Source of the DNA: Ascidia mentula
Taxonomy: Eukaryota; Chordata; Ascidiacea; Phlebobranchia; Ascidiidae
Reading direction: 5' to 3'
NCBI GenBank assembly: GCA_947561715.1
Contig: OX387205.1
Location: 8,499,001 to 8,563,000, forward strand
Length of the DNA: 64,000 bases
Positions 37,901 through 55,930 of the stretch are shown here, one piece after another. Under the pieces are notes generated by a model. That model was not told the origin of the DNA and did no database searches. It saw nothing but the letters and a program-made list of their open reading frames with translations. The translations under genes were made by a program, and so were the position numbers. How positions within the stretch are numbered: the first letter of the stretch is position 1; each line of letters starts with the position of its first letter.

Positions 37901-38855
37901 CTTGGAATCCACAGCGGTCTGGCCAACTTTCAGTCTGACTTTCCATGTTAACATGTTGACTGACATGCAACTTTACTTGCCCGGGGCATTACTTTATGTG
38001 TGGTTAGCTTCTCATGTTTTCATGTGTTGTGCAGCGATGGCCGCTGCTTGTTCCATTGGCGAAAACAATTTTTCATAGAGTGCTTTGCAAAATGTGTATT
38101 CTGGTTATAAACATGTAAAGTATAATGTTATCTATGTTTCCTTTCTAAATTTCAAACATACAACACTATTTGATTACAAAATCAAGAAAATTTTATGTTT
38201 GTTCTTTTGAATATTTTCCCTACAAAAATCTAACATGTTTTTATATCAAGTCTATGTGAGTTGAAATTTTACTTCCTGTTTTGATTTGGCAGACAAAAAA
38301 ACTTCTTTTCATGTAACTTTAATAAGTCTATTCACTTAAAAAAGATTCTGCCAAAACTTATTTTGTAACACAACATTTGTTTAAAATAGATTAGGTCAAC
38401 GTCTCAAACTGGATATCACCGTCTAATTTTACAAAAAAACAACATTTTTTAGACAGTCTCCCACCTCTTAGGCAATCGCACACAAATCATTGTCCATATA
38501 TGTATGACATAAGCCATTACATGACAAAAATCATGTCACTAATATAGGTTCCCAGTCGTGGATATGCAAGAGAAATATCAGAAATGTTGCTAAACTTGCT
38601 TGCAGAACATAAATGCACAACCTGTTTGATAGACATAATGATAAAACTGGGTTTGATTTGTTTAGGTTCATGTTTTTGAAAGTTTTGCCTTCAGGTTAAG
38701 GCATTGACATATGTAACTTTGGCATCGTACAAACAAATAAACTTTAGCCACAAATTATCTCCTATATAACATTGTTTCAGGTGCAGCAAATGGAAACAGA
38801 AATTGCAAAGATGAAGCACGCAGAGGATGAATTTCTTAGAATGTTAAATGCTTGA
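25966..38855 (+). CDS. VARS1: Valyl-tRNA synthetase, cytosolic
   Basis: Charges tRNA-Val with valine. 27 exons join in frame to 1271 aa (human about 1264): 25966-26096, 26169-26364, 26481-26624, 26713-26912, 26984-27116, 27192-27288, 27350-27441, 27585-27703, 27886-27955, 28173-28270, 28380-28581, 28847-29050, 29277-29420, 29737-29912, 29984-30118, 30283-30397, 30753-30929, 31298-31403, 31514-31638, 32063-32210, 32364-32491, 32688-32843, 33461-33667, 33895-34006, 34085-34260, 34560-34709, 38781-38855. The N-terminal GST-like domain (eEF1-complex docking in animals) spans about 1-190, followed by a Lys-rich linker ([15 protein letters not shown]). The class I HIGH motif is HLGH (356-359), KMSKS is at 867-871. 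The editing domain has [10 protein letters not shown] and [16 protein letters not shown]. The anticodon-binding part has LADRWILSK and [10 protein letters not shown]; a coiled coil ends the protein. The last intron (4071 bp) holds an antisense serpin gene. Confidence 0.97.
31831..32000 (+). mobile_element. Short retroposed insertion with 14-bp target-site duplication
   Basis: The 14-bp direct repeat ACTTATACTTCTAT occurs at 31831-31844 and 31987-32000, flanking a 142-bp insert. The insert contains CTGGTGATGG...GGCGAAACGTTGG and ends in an A/T-rich tail (CTATTAAATA). Long target duplications plus an A-rich 3' end are typical of LINE-mediated retroposition, so this is probably a 5'-truncated LINE or SINE tail. 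It sits in VARS1 intron 19 and has no coding capacity. Confidence 0.6.
33060..33354 (-). mobile_element. Non-autonomous inverted-repeat element (MITE-like) carrying a hammerhead ribozyme motif
   Basis: The ends are inverted repeats of about 23 bp: left GGAGAGCTGCAGACGGGGTG, right (reverse complement) GGAGAGCTGCAGACAAGGTG. Flanks read ATATTC and ATATTG, a possible imperfect target duplication. The interior is highly structured, with inverted repeats GCTAG/CTAGC (33142-33146, 33155-33159), CGACTTTG/CAAAGTCG (33174-33181, 33196-33203) and ACAGTG/CACTGT (33235-33240, 33247-33252). There is no coding capacity. It lies in VARS1 intron 22; the ribozyme orientation is antisense to VARS1. A second partial copy lies at 17.58 kb, so the family is repetitive. 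Whether it moves as DNA (MITE) or RNA (retrozyme-like) cannot be decided from one window. Confidence 0.75.
33065..33124 (-). ncRNA. Candidate type I hammerhead self-cleaving ribozyme
   Basis: Minus strand, in order: stem I strand AGCTGCA (33124-33118); core CTGATGA (33117-33111); stem II GACC, loop TTACA, GGTC (33110-33098); core GAAA followed by C (33097-33093); a stem III arm with a short self-complementary GTGCGTGTACACAC; the cleavage triplet GTC (33074-33072); and stem I partner TGCAGCT (33071-33065), a perfect seven-base match. All invariant hammerhead residues are present, and the A15.1-U16.1 and C-G pairs at the base of stem III can form. Predicted cleavage falls between 33072 and 33071. 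Open ends on stem I make it type I, as in Penelope-like elements and retrozymes. Activity is inferred, not shown. Confidence 0.7.
34877..34882 (-). other. Poly(A) signal, nested serpin
   Basis: AATAAA on the minus strand, about 120 bp past the serpin stop codon and still within the VARS1 intron, so the serpin transcript can end before reaching the VARS1 exon at 34560-34709. Confidence 0.5.
35003..37696 (-). CDS. Secreted inhibitory serpin nested in the last VARS1 intron
   Basis: Eight exons join in frame to 417 aa: 37696-37596, 37395-37195, 36924-36756, 36670-36521, 36338-36173, 35988-35858, 35616-35446, 35167-35003. Serpins trap serine or cysteine proteases through their reactive-centre loop. 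The protein opens with a signal peptide ([14 protein letters not shown]). Conserved serpin stretches include [66 protein letters not shown] and the terminal [10 protein letters not shown]. The hinge is of the inhibitory type, EVxG-like ETGSEAAAA from Glu366 (P17), which places P1-P1' at Leu382-Ser383, suggesting chymotrypsin- or elastase-like targets. One intron (35445-35168) has a GC donor. No ER-retention signal ends the chain, so it is probably extracellular. The whole gene lies antisense within VARS1 intron 26. Its subfamily is not assigned. Confidence 0.95.
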
Positions 38856-38889
38856 GCTTGTTGCTTTTTATAGTTAGATCACTTGCCAC

Positions 38890-38895
38890 AATAAA
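38890..38895 (+). other. Poly(A) signal, VARS1
   Basis: AATAAA 35 bp after the VARS1 stop codon. Another AATAAA lies near 39009 and could be an alternative. The convergent MED31 stop lies at 39262. Confidence 0.55.
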
Positions 38896-39261
38896 GTCAC
38901 AAAGTGCGTTTAATTCCTATGATGTAGTATTGGTGAACATGTTGGTGTTGCAAAATTGTTGGATTGTGATATTGCTTTCTCCAAAAATATCATGTTGTGG
39001 TTTTGCAATAATAAAGAAAAATTCCTCTAATTGCAAGAAAATCAACAGTAAAATCATATGCAGTAATACACCACAACATTGTATTCTAAACTTGCACATT
39101 AGGTAACAAAAAAACCTGCTTTTCTTCAAAGTAATGAGCCCATATACAGTATGCTTAAGGACAGCAATAGAAAAATAACAATCTCATTTTCTTTCACTTG
39201 ATAATTCTTGCTCTTGGGTTGCAGCAAAAAAATAGGTTCAATCCCCAGCACATAATGTGAG

Positions 39262-40253
39262 CTAGGACTTTAGAGCAATGTTCACTGTCGAAGGATTAGT
39301 TGAGACACTTGTGCTTTCAGTGCTGCTCTGTGCCTCCTGACGCTGTCTAATTGCATCCATCATGGCTTGCTGCATACGGATTCGTTTTCTTGTATAGAAT
39401 TGCCAATGTAGAAGCATTTGATCTTCAATAAATTTGGCACAGGGAGTGTTTACTAGTTCTGTTCGAAATTGTTTGTACTGAAGCAGCTCGAGCATGTAGA
39501 TGCATTGTGGGTAGCGTAGGTACTTCACATACTCTGGTTCTTTCCAGTAGAGGAGATATTTAAGATAGTTGATGAAATTTGTTTCCTGAACAAAATTGAC
39601 AATGTTTTTTTGCAAGTAAAGGATGTCATCAACTGACAAAAACTATGTTTTAATGGGTTCTTTTTTTTATGCATTTTATTAGAGGTTAGCGACGGGTTAA
39701 CCCCAATTGCTAACACTAACCTTGCCAACCCAGTTTTTTCAAGTGACCACTTTAAACCCTACACATCCAAACTGCAATGCTTCAACACAAAGCTTTGTAT
39801 ATCTTTCACATAAGTTATATGTATAGGTACAAAAAAATTGAGTAGATTATCATTAATTTTCACAAAACACAATCATTTTTTTAAATCTGGTAAAGTATAG
39901 TGCTTAGGAATTTGTCTTATCAGTAACATTCACAAATGCTTTTTCCTGGTAAAATTTTAAGTCCTAAATTACTTCCAAAAGCTTAATTCAAATGTTGGCA
40001 GACATGTGAAACAATTTAAAATCACAACCGCTCCCTTGTTATCTGATAAGAGAAAACTTGATAAACACCAAGAAAAGACAAACGAAACAAAACATATGTT
40101 TACCTTTAAATATCCGTGTTGGGCAAGAAAATTCAGGTAATTAGGGTTAGCAAGACATTGTACGAACTCCAATTCCACTTGGAATCTTACCGACTCGTCG
40201 TTCAAAGAAGGATTTTTTTGGCCCAGAACCCCAGGAATTATTTGTTGTGACAT
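39262..40253 (-). CDS. MED31: Mediator complex subunit 31
   Basis: Two exons, 40253-40104 and 39585-39262, give 157 aa. MED31 (Soh1) is a small middle-module subunit of Mediator, which bridges transcription factors and RNA polymerase II. The near-invariant family core is complete: FQVELEFVQCLANPNYLNFL in exon 1, then NYLKYLLYWKEPEYVKYLRY, PQCIYMLELLQYKQFR and CAKFIEDQMLLHWQ in exon 2. The tail beyond the helical core is Gln/Ser/Thr-rich and divergent, as in other animals. Start codon choice: MSQQIIPGVLGQ is the only Met in frame before the core. The intron of 518 bp falls directly after HGYLK. The gene converges on VARS1 with 406 bp between stop codons and is followed upstream by the MMP on the same strand. 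Confidence 0.96.
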
Positions 40254-41446
40254 GTTTACAGATTCCGTTTACTGTAAACAGTCTTGCATTTGGAATAAAT
40301 GTTATAAGTTTTGAGTAGGTGTTTTATTTTTACGAAAGTAGTCTGACTCTGTACCTGTACGCTCATCCGATCTTAAAAAATAGGGGTATTCCCGAAAACT
40401 GTCATAAACTTTTTTTTCGAAATATTATGTGACCATTGTCAAAATGTAGCAGTAAAACAATAATTAAAAGGTGTGAAGGTACTAAAGAAACTCCTCTTTC
40501 ATGTTTTGAATTTAAAACTAAACCCCAAAGTGGTTATGTAACAAAATTAGAGAGAAAAATGAAGATATTATTGCCGGTAGCATTTTTTTCATGATTTCTA
40601 ATATTTATTTTCTGCAAAACGGTGGACAGCAAAATAGACCAAATTCGTCCAGGTGAGTTGTCATGTAAGACTGCAGGAATACTATCTGCTAGACAAAACT
40701 AATATTTCTATACAAAATGATTATGCGCTGCTCGTCTGCCTCTCTTTTCGTGTTGATTGTGTAAACAAAATGCGTGCACTTCTCTGAGTGTTCGACGCCC
40801 ATTTATATACATTTATAAGATAAATAGAAAAAACGCTGACTATACGCTGGTTGTGCCCTGGAAATTATCAATTTCCATATATTTTTATAGCCATATTTCT
40901 GCCTTTTTCTCTGGATTGCCTATTTTTATACAAGATAACATAAGAGTTAATTGCGAATTTGTATTAAACAAAAACGATTTTGTACAAAACGTAAGTAAAT
41001 AGGTATAAAAAATGCCAGAACATAAAACAGCTATAAAAAAGTTTTCCTATCACAAAGGAAAAGCTGAGGAAACAATAAATACGAAAAAGTGGTTGACGTT
41101 AAATATTATGCAAAATACGCTCATTATTTCATCGTGGAAAACAGCATTGCATTTTCTCTACAATGCTATGATGCCATCCTTAAATTGCGTACGATGAATG
41201 TGATGTATCATGACTGTGCAACAAAGCTTACACCTTGACTTAAAAGAGGTTGCTATGTGCTCTAGTCATTCCTCGTTACATCGGTTGGCTGGGATTGCAA
41301 TCTGGCAAGAATAGGTCGCTTTTCTGCAATACAAACACGGATATTTGCATTTCTTTCTTATGCGTGAAAAACTAGTTTTGCATTGCTTTCAAAAAACTTT
41401 ATCAAAGATGTTTGGAACAAAAAATATTCCATGTGGTTAGTCGGGT
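40254..41446. other. Intergenic: MED31 promoter and MMP 3' flank
   Basis: 1.2 kb between the MED31 start and the MMP stop, both on the minus strand. No gene is recognised. The sequence changes here from CpG-poor to CpG-rich. An additional MMP 3' exon (for a membrane anchor) could in principle lie here, but none was recognised. Confidence 0.5.
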
Positions 41447-48441
<6,995 letters not shown>

Positions 48442-51400
48442 TTTCTGTGATTTTTGGCGTTCCTTTGTTAAGATCTTGTTGTGTTTACGAATAATGTTCT
48501 AACGTTGGAAGCTCTTACGTTGCAGTTGAGTTTTGCAAGTATAAAATTTTTTCGCTTTAAATCTGCAAAATTAGAAGAAAAATTGATATAACACATTTCA
48601 AATAACATCATACCCGGCTGCGCCCAAAGCAATTATTAACGAATTTTGCGAAAAGCTGTTAGCTCAACTATCACAAAACAAATACGCGCAACAATGTTAA
48701 ACAAAGGCCTGTTTCTAACAGCAGGCACGTCAACTTGAAGCACAACCAACTTCCTTTATCATTTACAGTTTCGAAGTGCAGTAACACCTGCTTGCTTTTT
48801 CCTCAACTTCTTGTTGAAGCTCGTCTACACTGTTCCCAACACCCCGCAGGGTCCGCATTTTATAGCAAAGCTGGTCGTGATCCTACAAAGCACTCTGTGA
48901 CGTAACAGTCGCGTTCCGTCAGACAAAACCTCCCAACGTCAGGTGAGTGGGTTTCTAGCCCGTCACGATCGTCACCTCCCGCAATTCGAAAAGCTTTCCT
49001 TTTTTACTGAGATATTGACTTTGTATTTCTAGGTGTTTCTCCTCACCCGTAACCTCGGATATGGGTGAAAGCACGTAGTTTGTGCGGTGTACGACGGGCA
49101 TTCGAATTACTGCAAATGTGGTCTAGACGTTGCATGTTTCGGTGTCTTTTGCGATTAATTATGGTGGAGTTGTTTGTCAGAGAAACGGAAGTAGTTTACC
49201 GATAGGCAGCACATACCACCAATCGAATCCGGTATCGGTAAACAAGTTCTACATGTGCAAGAATCCATTCGAGTCAATGTCAAATCGTTTCTAAAGCAAG
49301 TTGATATAAACATATCACAAGCATATGTTAACTTAGTTTAACGTATTGCATGCTTTACGCCCACACGTTGTTGCTGGGCATTTCGAATTTATAAATGTAA
49401 ATTAGTAAACTTGACTTGTGCAAACCACACTTTATTTATAATCTACACATTTATATTTAAGTATATTCGCCATGATACATTCTATTTTGTAACTGCCGAA
49501 CGCATTTTCTTCTTCCGCATTTCCCTGCGGAGTCGCTTTCTCCAAACCCGTACGCCTGGCACGAGTTCTCTTAAATTTCAGGTGTTCGCAAGTAAATATT
49601 TCGTTATTTGCATGGTTTGCTAAAAATTTCGCCGCGGCCCCGTGTATTTTCCAGGAAATAATGTTCGTGTTACGTATAGTGGTTTTAAAATAAACGCAGG
49701 GTTGTTTGTTACATTAACGCGCCGAACATTTCAAGTGACACAAATATGTGGGATATTTGTAACAGCTAATTATTTGTACTTGGCCTCTTGAGATCCTTTC
49801 CAATAACTTTTACTTTCCTTATATGGCAATGGAGTCTTGTTATCTATGGCGTAATAATGACTGCGCAAACGAGGCAAAATGATTGGAGCATTGACCGCAA
49901 AATACGGCATAGTTTCGAAACTAGAGCTTTCGAGAAAAATTTTGCTTTCGAGAAAAAATGCTGACTACGCATATTGTTGTTTTGAGAGATTATGAGAAAC
50001 GGTATTGAAACAACAATCGCTACCGAAATTCAGGAAATTCGCTTTCTCTTGTGAATACCAAAGTTTGGTTTGCCGGGTTCCTGATTTTCGCTACCGAAAC
50101 CCATAAACGAGCAAAATTCAAGGAACTGTGGATTTATGGGTTTCCTACTTGAGTGAACAGCATAGGGGAGCAGACAAAGCTTCGGAGTCCCTTTACGTGC
50201 TTAAGGTAGTTGTTAATACATAATTAGGCGACCCACTCACATTTTCAGGTTGAAATAATTTGGGGTTAAGACGCAGAACATTGCCGTGCTGGGAGTATTG
50301 AGGAGGAAATGAATAAGATCGAATTCTCGACTGCTAACGAATGTGACGTCACAGTAACGTAGTGCTTACGTCATGAATGGGCCATTAATTGGCGATGTCG
50401 AATCCTGATAGATGGCCATCGCATAGCGGACTAATCGATGTGTTTTGTAGGAAACGCCAGTGAACTGAATCACTCGCGGATAATTTTGTCTACGTAAAAC
50501 ATCGCGATTGTGATGTAACAGAATAGCGCAGCACGCGATGTCGTTTGTTTTTTTCGTATTTCTGAAGTACCGGTAAGCCTTTCTCCTATATATCTTGTGT
50601 CGCTGAATAAGGAAATGGAGTTATTGACAAATAAGTTATGGGAAACGCGCTAATTATGCAATTAGGTTATTTGCTTTGCGAATTCGTGCGCGAACTGTTG
50701 CAATTTGGACCCACATTATAGCTCGTACTTCTGTGCCAAGGTGGAGATAATTTCCGAGCGCATTAACCTGCAAACTATCTTGCCATTTCCCAAACATTTC
50801 AAAATAAAAATAAAAACTATACCTGCAAACGTAGTTCGTTTGTAAGTCACTAATTCGACAGTTTAGTTTAACTTAGTTATTGGAAACGTCGTTAAAAGCT
50901 GCGGGTGACAAATTCAGTTTATTGTGTAAACTCGTTACGACATGTGGGCTTGTCTGGAAGGTGAGGTCAAATTATGAGCTGTGCAATTTTTTGCTCCGAC
51001 GGAGGGTCCCTGCCTCAGAATGTTTGGTGTGTTATGCTTCAATACAAGTTATCTCTAATTCAAAGTAATTGTGTGACCAAAACTCTGTTATAACTTAATA
51101 TCTCAATCACAGTTATACATTCTCAAAAACACTGCTGTTTCGAGTGAAGATGAGCAAGATTCCAACTCCCATCAATTTATTTACGACTGTGTTAACAGTA
51201 GCCACGCTTCAGCAGACAACAATGGAGCACTACGCCAAATTTCCGTTCCCTGGACATAAAATTCGTCACAACATTCCCGTGAAATCTGAATTGACGCAAT
51301 TTCAAATCGAAATTCCCATTGAAATCGAATGCCGACCCCATGGCTCATATCCAGCCCGGACAATTTGTCTTCCTATTTGGTCACGCTTATAGGTTTTACG

Positions 51401-52603
51401 ATATTTTATTACGTCACAAACACCCCGTTTCGCACGAACGGCTACGAACTACGACCACAGTTCGCAAAGGTTCAGTAAGAAGGCGAATTAGTGTGTTGTC
51501 AATTGATACACGGCTTATGGCACGACCATTGCCACTCTTGTTTGACACTTCTTTCTATAGCGACAAAATCGAGCTAAATTTAACATCGCCATGACAACGC
51601 TGTGTGACAAAAGTACGTTGTGACGTTCCGTGATCTGAAATAGAAGAACAAGTGATTAATTTGTACCGGGTGTTTCACCTGACAACTGATTAGTAATCAC
51701 GCATGGTATTTTCTCAATGTTCGTGGCTTTATGCAGTTTATAGCTGGTGACATTTTTGCACTCGTATAAGACTGAAATTCACAGTTGCTTGTAATCACCC
51801 TAATTTTTTCGGTGTCACAACAAAAAATTAAAAGCTGACATATTTAAATTATTTTGGTAACCGCGTAAACATGCATATATTTCAGAACGCAATTGTGCTT
51901 CAACTCTCACGCACAAATACCCGAAACATTCCTGTTAGACATTCCATTCCCAATACATACATATATATACATATATATATATGTAACTATATATACATTG
52001 TCCAGATGTGAACGGACAAACAAGTGTAAAGGGATGTCGTCCATAAGAGAAACCCTATATGGAATTTAAAATCGTCTAAACGCGACGTGACTTCCATCCA
52101 GATATCATCACAACTAATTTTCTTCCAGGAACGTTAAGTGTTTTCTTCGTGGACTTCGAACTAACTGTAAAATAAGTTTGTTGGTTGCCTCTCGAATTAC
52201 ATGTGAGTCATAGACTAAGGAAGGGAAAATTTTTGATGTCGTATTATCGGAAGTCGAAAGTCGCCGGTTCAAACACCACGTAAGATTATCGCAACAATCA
52301 AAGACATAAACAAAGTTTCTATGGTTTCCTGGCTGTTCCACAACTCCCTGATCCATTTTTATATAATCTCACAGTTTCAACCCAATGCAAGATTTAGGCT
52401 GAAAGAAGGTGAATAAGATATATCATCCAGTTAATGTTAGTTGGTTGATTTATTTTTATAAAGTCAGTGACATATGCGGCGGTATTTGTTTTGTTCAATA
52501 GAAAATCGCGTCATCATCTTCCCACACCTAATGCATTAAACCAACGTGCCTCAATCATGGCATAGTTGTCGCATGTTATTTGTTTAATATACCATCGTTT
52601 CGT
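48442..52603. other. MMP upstream region and intergenic DNA
   Basis: No gene recognised in 4.2 kb. The first 420 bp contain the likely MMP 5' UTR and promoter: a good acceptor (TTTTGCAG on the minus strand near 48564) suggests a 5' UTR intron. Further right are only short open frames, including an 82-residue one at 51144-51392 without recognisable motifs, and an alternating TA/ACATA tract near 51955-52005. Confidence 0.5.
48858..48864 (-). promoter_or_regulatory. TATA box, putative MMP promoter
   Basis: Minus strand GCTATAAAATGCGG is a near-perfect TATA box about 420 bp upstream of the MMP start codon, oriented correctly. With the acceptor-like site near 48564, it would fit a short non-coding first exon near 48.82 kb. 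Confidence 0.45.
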
Positions 52604-53070
52604 AACCTTTTCAGGCTTTTCCTGTGATTATTTTTCTCCAACATACTGTTCACGAACTATGGAAATAATTTCTTTTTCCGGCCATGTTCGCATACTAGTC
52701 ACAATCGACAGTGTGTATTTTCCATGGCCTTGTTGACAATTTGTGGTTTCGGTTCCAAGACTCTCAACGCAGATCGGATTTCATTCTCAAGTTGTGGCAG
52801 TTTGTTTTTACCCATAATCAATTTGACAAAATCATAACTGTTGTGGCAGAAGCCAAAACAAGGTGGCGAGGTGCTTGCGGCTCCACACATTCTTTCGCCG
52901 GCTCATTTGGGTCCGCACACTATAAGAGTCTTTATCGTTTTCTACTCGTAACTACTTTTATCGTTTTCTACTCGTAACTACAACATTGGTAACTTTCATG
53001 TAACCCATATGGGAATTTATCAAAACAAATTCGCGGAAATGATTACATTTCCTCATTGATTGTTTAAGCT
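52604..53070 (+). repeat. Duplicated 5' module of GNAT gene 1
   Basis: Two segments recur elsewhere. 52604-52930 matches 58568-58870 (shared CCTTTTCAGGCTTTT, CAAAATCATAACTGTTGTGG and GGTGGCGAGGTG...TGCGGC...CTCCACACAT, ending CCGCACACTATA). 52965-53070 matches 55660-55765 ahead of GNAT gene 2 (AACTACAACATTGGTAACT, CCCATATGG). The conserved CACTATA(A)GAGTC at 52917 could be a core promoter. The module lies about 500 bp before the start codon. Confidence 0.65.
52931..52982. repeat. Perfect two-copy tandem repeat, about 26 bp
   Basis: The unit TTTATCGTTTTCTACTCGTA plus ACTAC is repeated back to back with no mismatches, so the duplication is recent. It is located between the two duplicated promoter segments of GNAT gene 1. 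Confidence 0.8.
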
Positions 53071-53426
53071 TTGATGTTTTGCAAAAAAGTGTGAATAAAA
53101 CAGTTTGAATGGAGATAGTAGAAATATTTTTTGTCATAATGGCTGCAATGATTCTGAAATGAATCGCAAAAACATAATAATCTTGGTTTTGACGTTGAGT
53201 GTTCGTACATGTGCACGACAATGTAAGATAATACAGATATCGGTTTTCGTTTCTAACCAAGTATGTACAATTTTATGTAAAGTCAAATTTATAGCCATAT
53301 GCAAAGACGTTTATTCAAAATAAGTGTTTTGTTTTGATGTTCCACGTTGTTTATCGGGTTAGTGTGATGGAGCTGTTTTTTGACTTTGTTTTTCTTACAA
53401 AGTTTGAATGATTTTCAAAGTTCCCA

Positions 53427-54257
53427 ATGCTGCATTTGCATTCAATCAAACAAACAGTTTATCTCTGTGGAGGATTCAGGATTCGAAATGCTTGCGAATA
53501 TTCAACAAGCAAGTCGAGGATATCCGTAAAATTAGTGAGAATTGAAGAAACCAACACGGAAGAAGCCCAAAAATTGGTTAAAAACCATTATCTGCCCAAC
53601 GCAATTTTTCTCAAGAAATCTACTTTTGAACGTACCAAAGTAGAAGAACTATTTAATCACGTCATCGCCAGAGATCTTAAAGCCAATTCATCATTCGGTA
53701 AGAGGACGATAGAAGGCCTAGCTACTAACCATCCACATTTTTGTGTATTAAATATTATATATGTTTGACATTGTTTTTCACAATTAAACTAAAATTACAA
53801 CTACTTTTCAAAAGGTTATCGTCTCATTTCAACTGGAGAGCTGGTAGCTTGTAGCTGCTCCTCGCCAATCAATGTCGACAAACCGGTCGATGAAGAGGCT
53901 TACAACGTTTTGCCGGCATACGTTAGGTTCAAGTCGTGGTGTTTGCGGGATCTCCACGACCAACTCAACACTGATACATATGTGTACGTTGGGAAGACAA
54001 CAGTTCACAAAGAGTTCACAGGTTTGGGATTGGCTTCCACGCTTGTATCAGCTTGTGAAACCAGTGCCAAGGAAAAGGGTTACAACCACGTGGTAACAGT
54101 TCACTCAATGGCACTTGGTAAAAGTGTGACGCTGGGTTATAATACCTTGCAAAAATTTCGTTTTGTTGACTACGTTGACCCGGTTACTGGTTCTAAGCCT
54201 TTCCCGATGGACCATCCACCACATAATCACTGCACCGTTTTACACAAACAATTATAA
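53427..54257 (+). CDS. GNAT-fold N-acetyltransferase, tandem copy 1
   Basis: Two exons, 53427-53697 and 53815-54257, phase 1 junction (Gly codon), give 237 aa. GNAT enzymes move an acetyl group from acetyl-CoA to an amine. The overall shape (N-terminal KLVRIEETNTEEAQKLV, later TTVHKEFTGLGLASTLVSAC and AKEKGYNHVV) resembles arylalkylamine-type N-acetyltransferases. The acetyl-CoA pyrophosphate loop reads EFTGLGLA, where the family normally has Arg or Gln at the first position. The C-terminus is a conserved-looking PVTGSKPFPMDHPPHNHC segment. Substrate unknown. The start at 53427 is chosen because the paralogue keeps the same frame from the equivalent ATG, with a one-codon indel. An upstream ATG at 53408 opens a different, short frame. 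No targeting signal is obvious. Confidence 0.8.
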
Positions 54258-55659
54258 AAGCAATAAGAATTTGTGACTTAAAAGATTGACCTTCTTTCTA
54301 TTAAACACGCTGTGGCATTAAAAGTGTGAACTAGGTTTTCCTATTTTTCTTTGTATTAATTAGCCGCACTGAGTGTATGTATACAAAATAAGAAATTTTT
54401 TATTTTGTGTACACAGTTATGTCTTTTAATATTAGTTTGGTTAATATTTTGATTCTTCTGTACAAAATATACTCGATGTCGTGTGTTTTTGTGAGTTGCT
54501 ATAGTTGCCGAAGTCCCAATAATTAGCTTGGAACGTTTTCCTGCGAAATTAAAACAGCAACAGATGTAAATAGTGATGGGATTCAGCTGGTAAGCGTTAA
54601 TAGCCCTAATAATTGTAATAACGTTGCAACTTACAAGCACGCTTGTTCATAACTGTTTGTGCAGTGACAATACAGCAAATCTCGCATTTATCCCAGTGTT
54701 AAACGGTTCCGTTTATCATTGCACAGAAATCGATTATTGACTGTGCAGTTGCTAATATTACACAAGAAGGAGTGTGTTATTCTTTGGGTGCTAACTAAGT
54801 ACTTCAATTACGCTCGGTCGCTTTGGATCCACGACAACGCCATCGTTTTGCAACTAAACTATATCACCCGAGTGTTTGTACCAAAACCGCTTCGTATTAA
54901 AATATTGTACATGTTGCATTGCATTTCTATAGCATCAAACAAATGCCCCCAGTTACGTCTGGAAGCCGCGTACCAAATGTTATGCTAATACCAAGAATTT
55001 TGTAAAATGCTTCACAACATAAACAATACAGAAGTTAGTGGAAGACATTTAAGTCCTGGGAGCGCATGTGAACTATGCTGGACATTTCTTAACAAGATGT
55101 CGTTATTTTGTGTAAATTTGTTGACGCACATTCAAAGTACCGTACATGCGTCGATTTGAGTCTATGGAAACAACACCACATCAGCGCACACCATTACATG
55201 AAAGATATTTTTACCATTGGAGGATTTCCCACAACCAATGTGAATGGCAATATGTACCACAGTTCACGTCACAAAGTTTTTGTACCAAGTTGGATATTCG
55301 TGTCATATTACCTCTGTTTCATCCCGCTGCGAACAGAGAAGCAGCATTTAAGGGTGCAATGCAGAAAATTTGTGCGGGAGGGAAGACAACAGGAGATGAT
55401 CTTACTGCAGCAACATGACGTTTCATGACCATGTTCGATATACGCCTCATCCAGCGCTAAAATTCAAAATTATGCCGAAATTCTACATGCTGGTCGTCAA
55501 CTGCGATCCTTGCTGTCATTTTTTGCACCGCATCACAACAGAAATCATCAGCATACGTCAGATATGGAGCAAGTGATGCAAGTATATGTGCGGGCTACTG
55601 CGCGTCGCGGCCACAATGATTACCCGGCAAAATTATTGGGAATTTATCGTCTTCTGTTT

Positions 55660-55765
55660 GTAACTACAACATTGGTAACTACATTGTATATATCCCATAT
55701 GGAATATCGTCAAAACAAACCGGCGAAAATGATTATATTTCAGCATTGATTGTTTGATCTCAAGC
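55660..55765 (+). repeat. Duplicated segment upstream of GNAT gene 2
   Basis: Diverged copy of 52965-53070: shared AACTACAACATTGGTAACT, CCCATATGG, AAAATGATTA and CATTGATTGTTT. It lies 1.5 kb before gene 2 but only 0.36 kb before gene 1, so unrelated DNA has been inserted in or lost from one unit since duplication. Confidence 0.65.
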
Positions 55766-55891
55766 TTTGATTTCAAAAAAAACATTAGAAATATTTGTGT
55801 CACATTGGTATTAATCTTGTTTTTTACAACCTAAGATTAAACAAATATTGATTTTGTTTTTAGTAAAAGAATGAAACGATATAGAATAGAC

Positions 55892-55930
55892 CAGTGCTTT
55901 TCAACCTTTTTACAGACTGCCCGCACTTTT
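55892..55930 (+). mobile_element. Possible hAT-type transposon end
   Basis: CAGTGCTTTTCAACCTTTTT followed by CCCGCAC resembles the terminal inverted repeat shared by many animal hAT elements (CAGNGNTTCTCAACCT type). The matching right end was not found within the next kilobase, so this is a fragment or a chance match. Confidence 0.35.

Noticed and set aside
39233-39250. tRNA B-box-like GGTTCAATCCCC
   Set aside because: No A box or foldable D, anticodon or acceptor stems upstream. No cloverleaf could be drawn.
51955-52005. Alternating TA/ACATA tract as a possible satellite
   Set aside because: Short and imperfect; ordinary AT-rich microsatellite without higher-order repeat.
55108-55428. Overlapping plus-strand frames of 90 and 106 codons between the GNAT genes
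   Set aside because: Neither has a recognisable motif, splice partner or duplicated counterpart. Two overlapping frames of similar length suggest chance.
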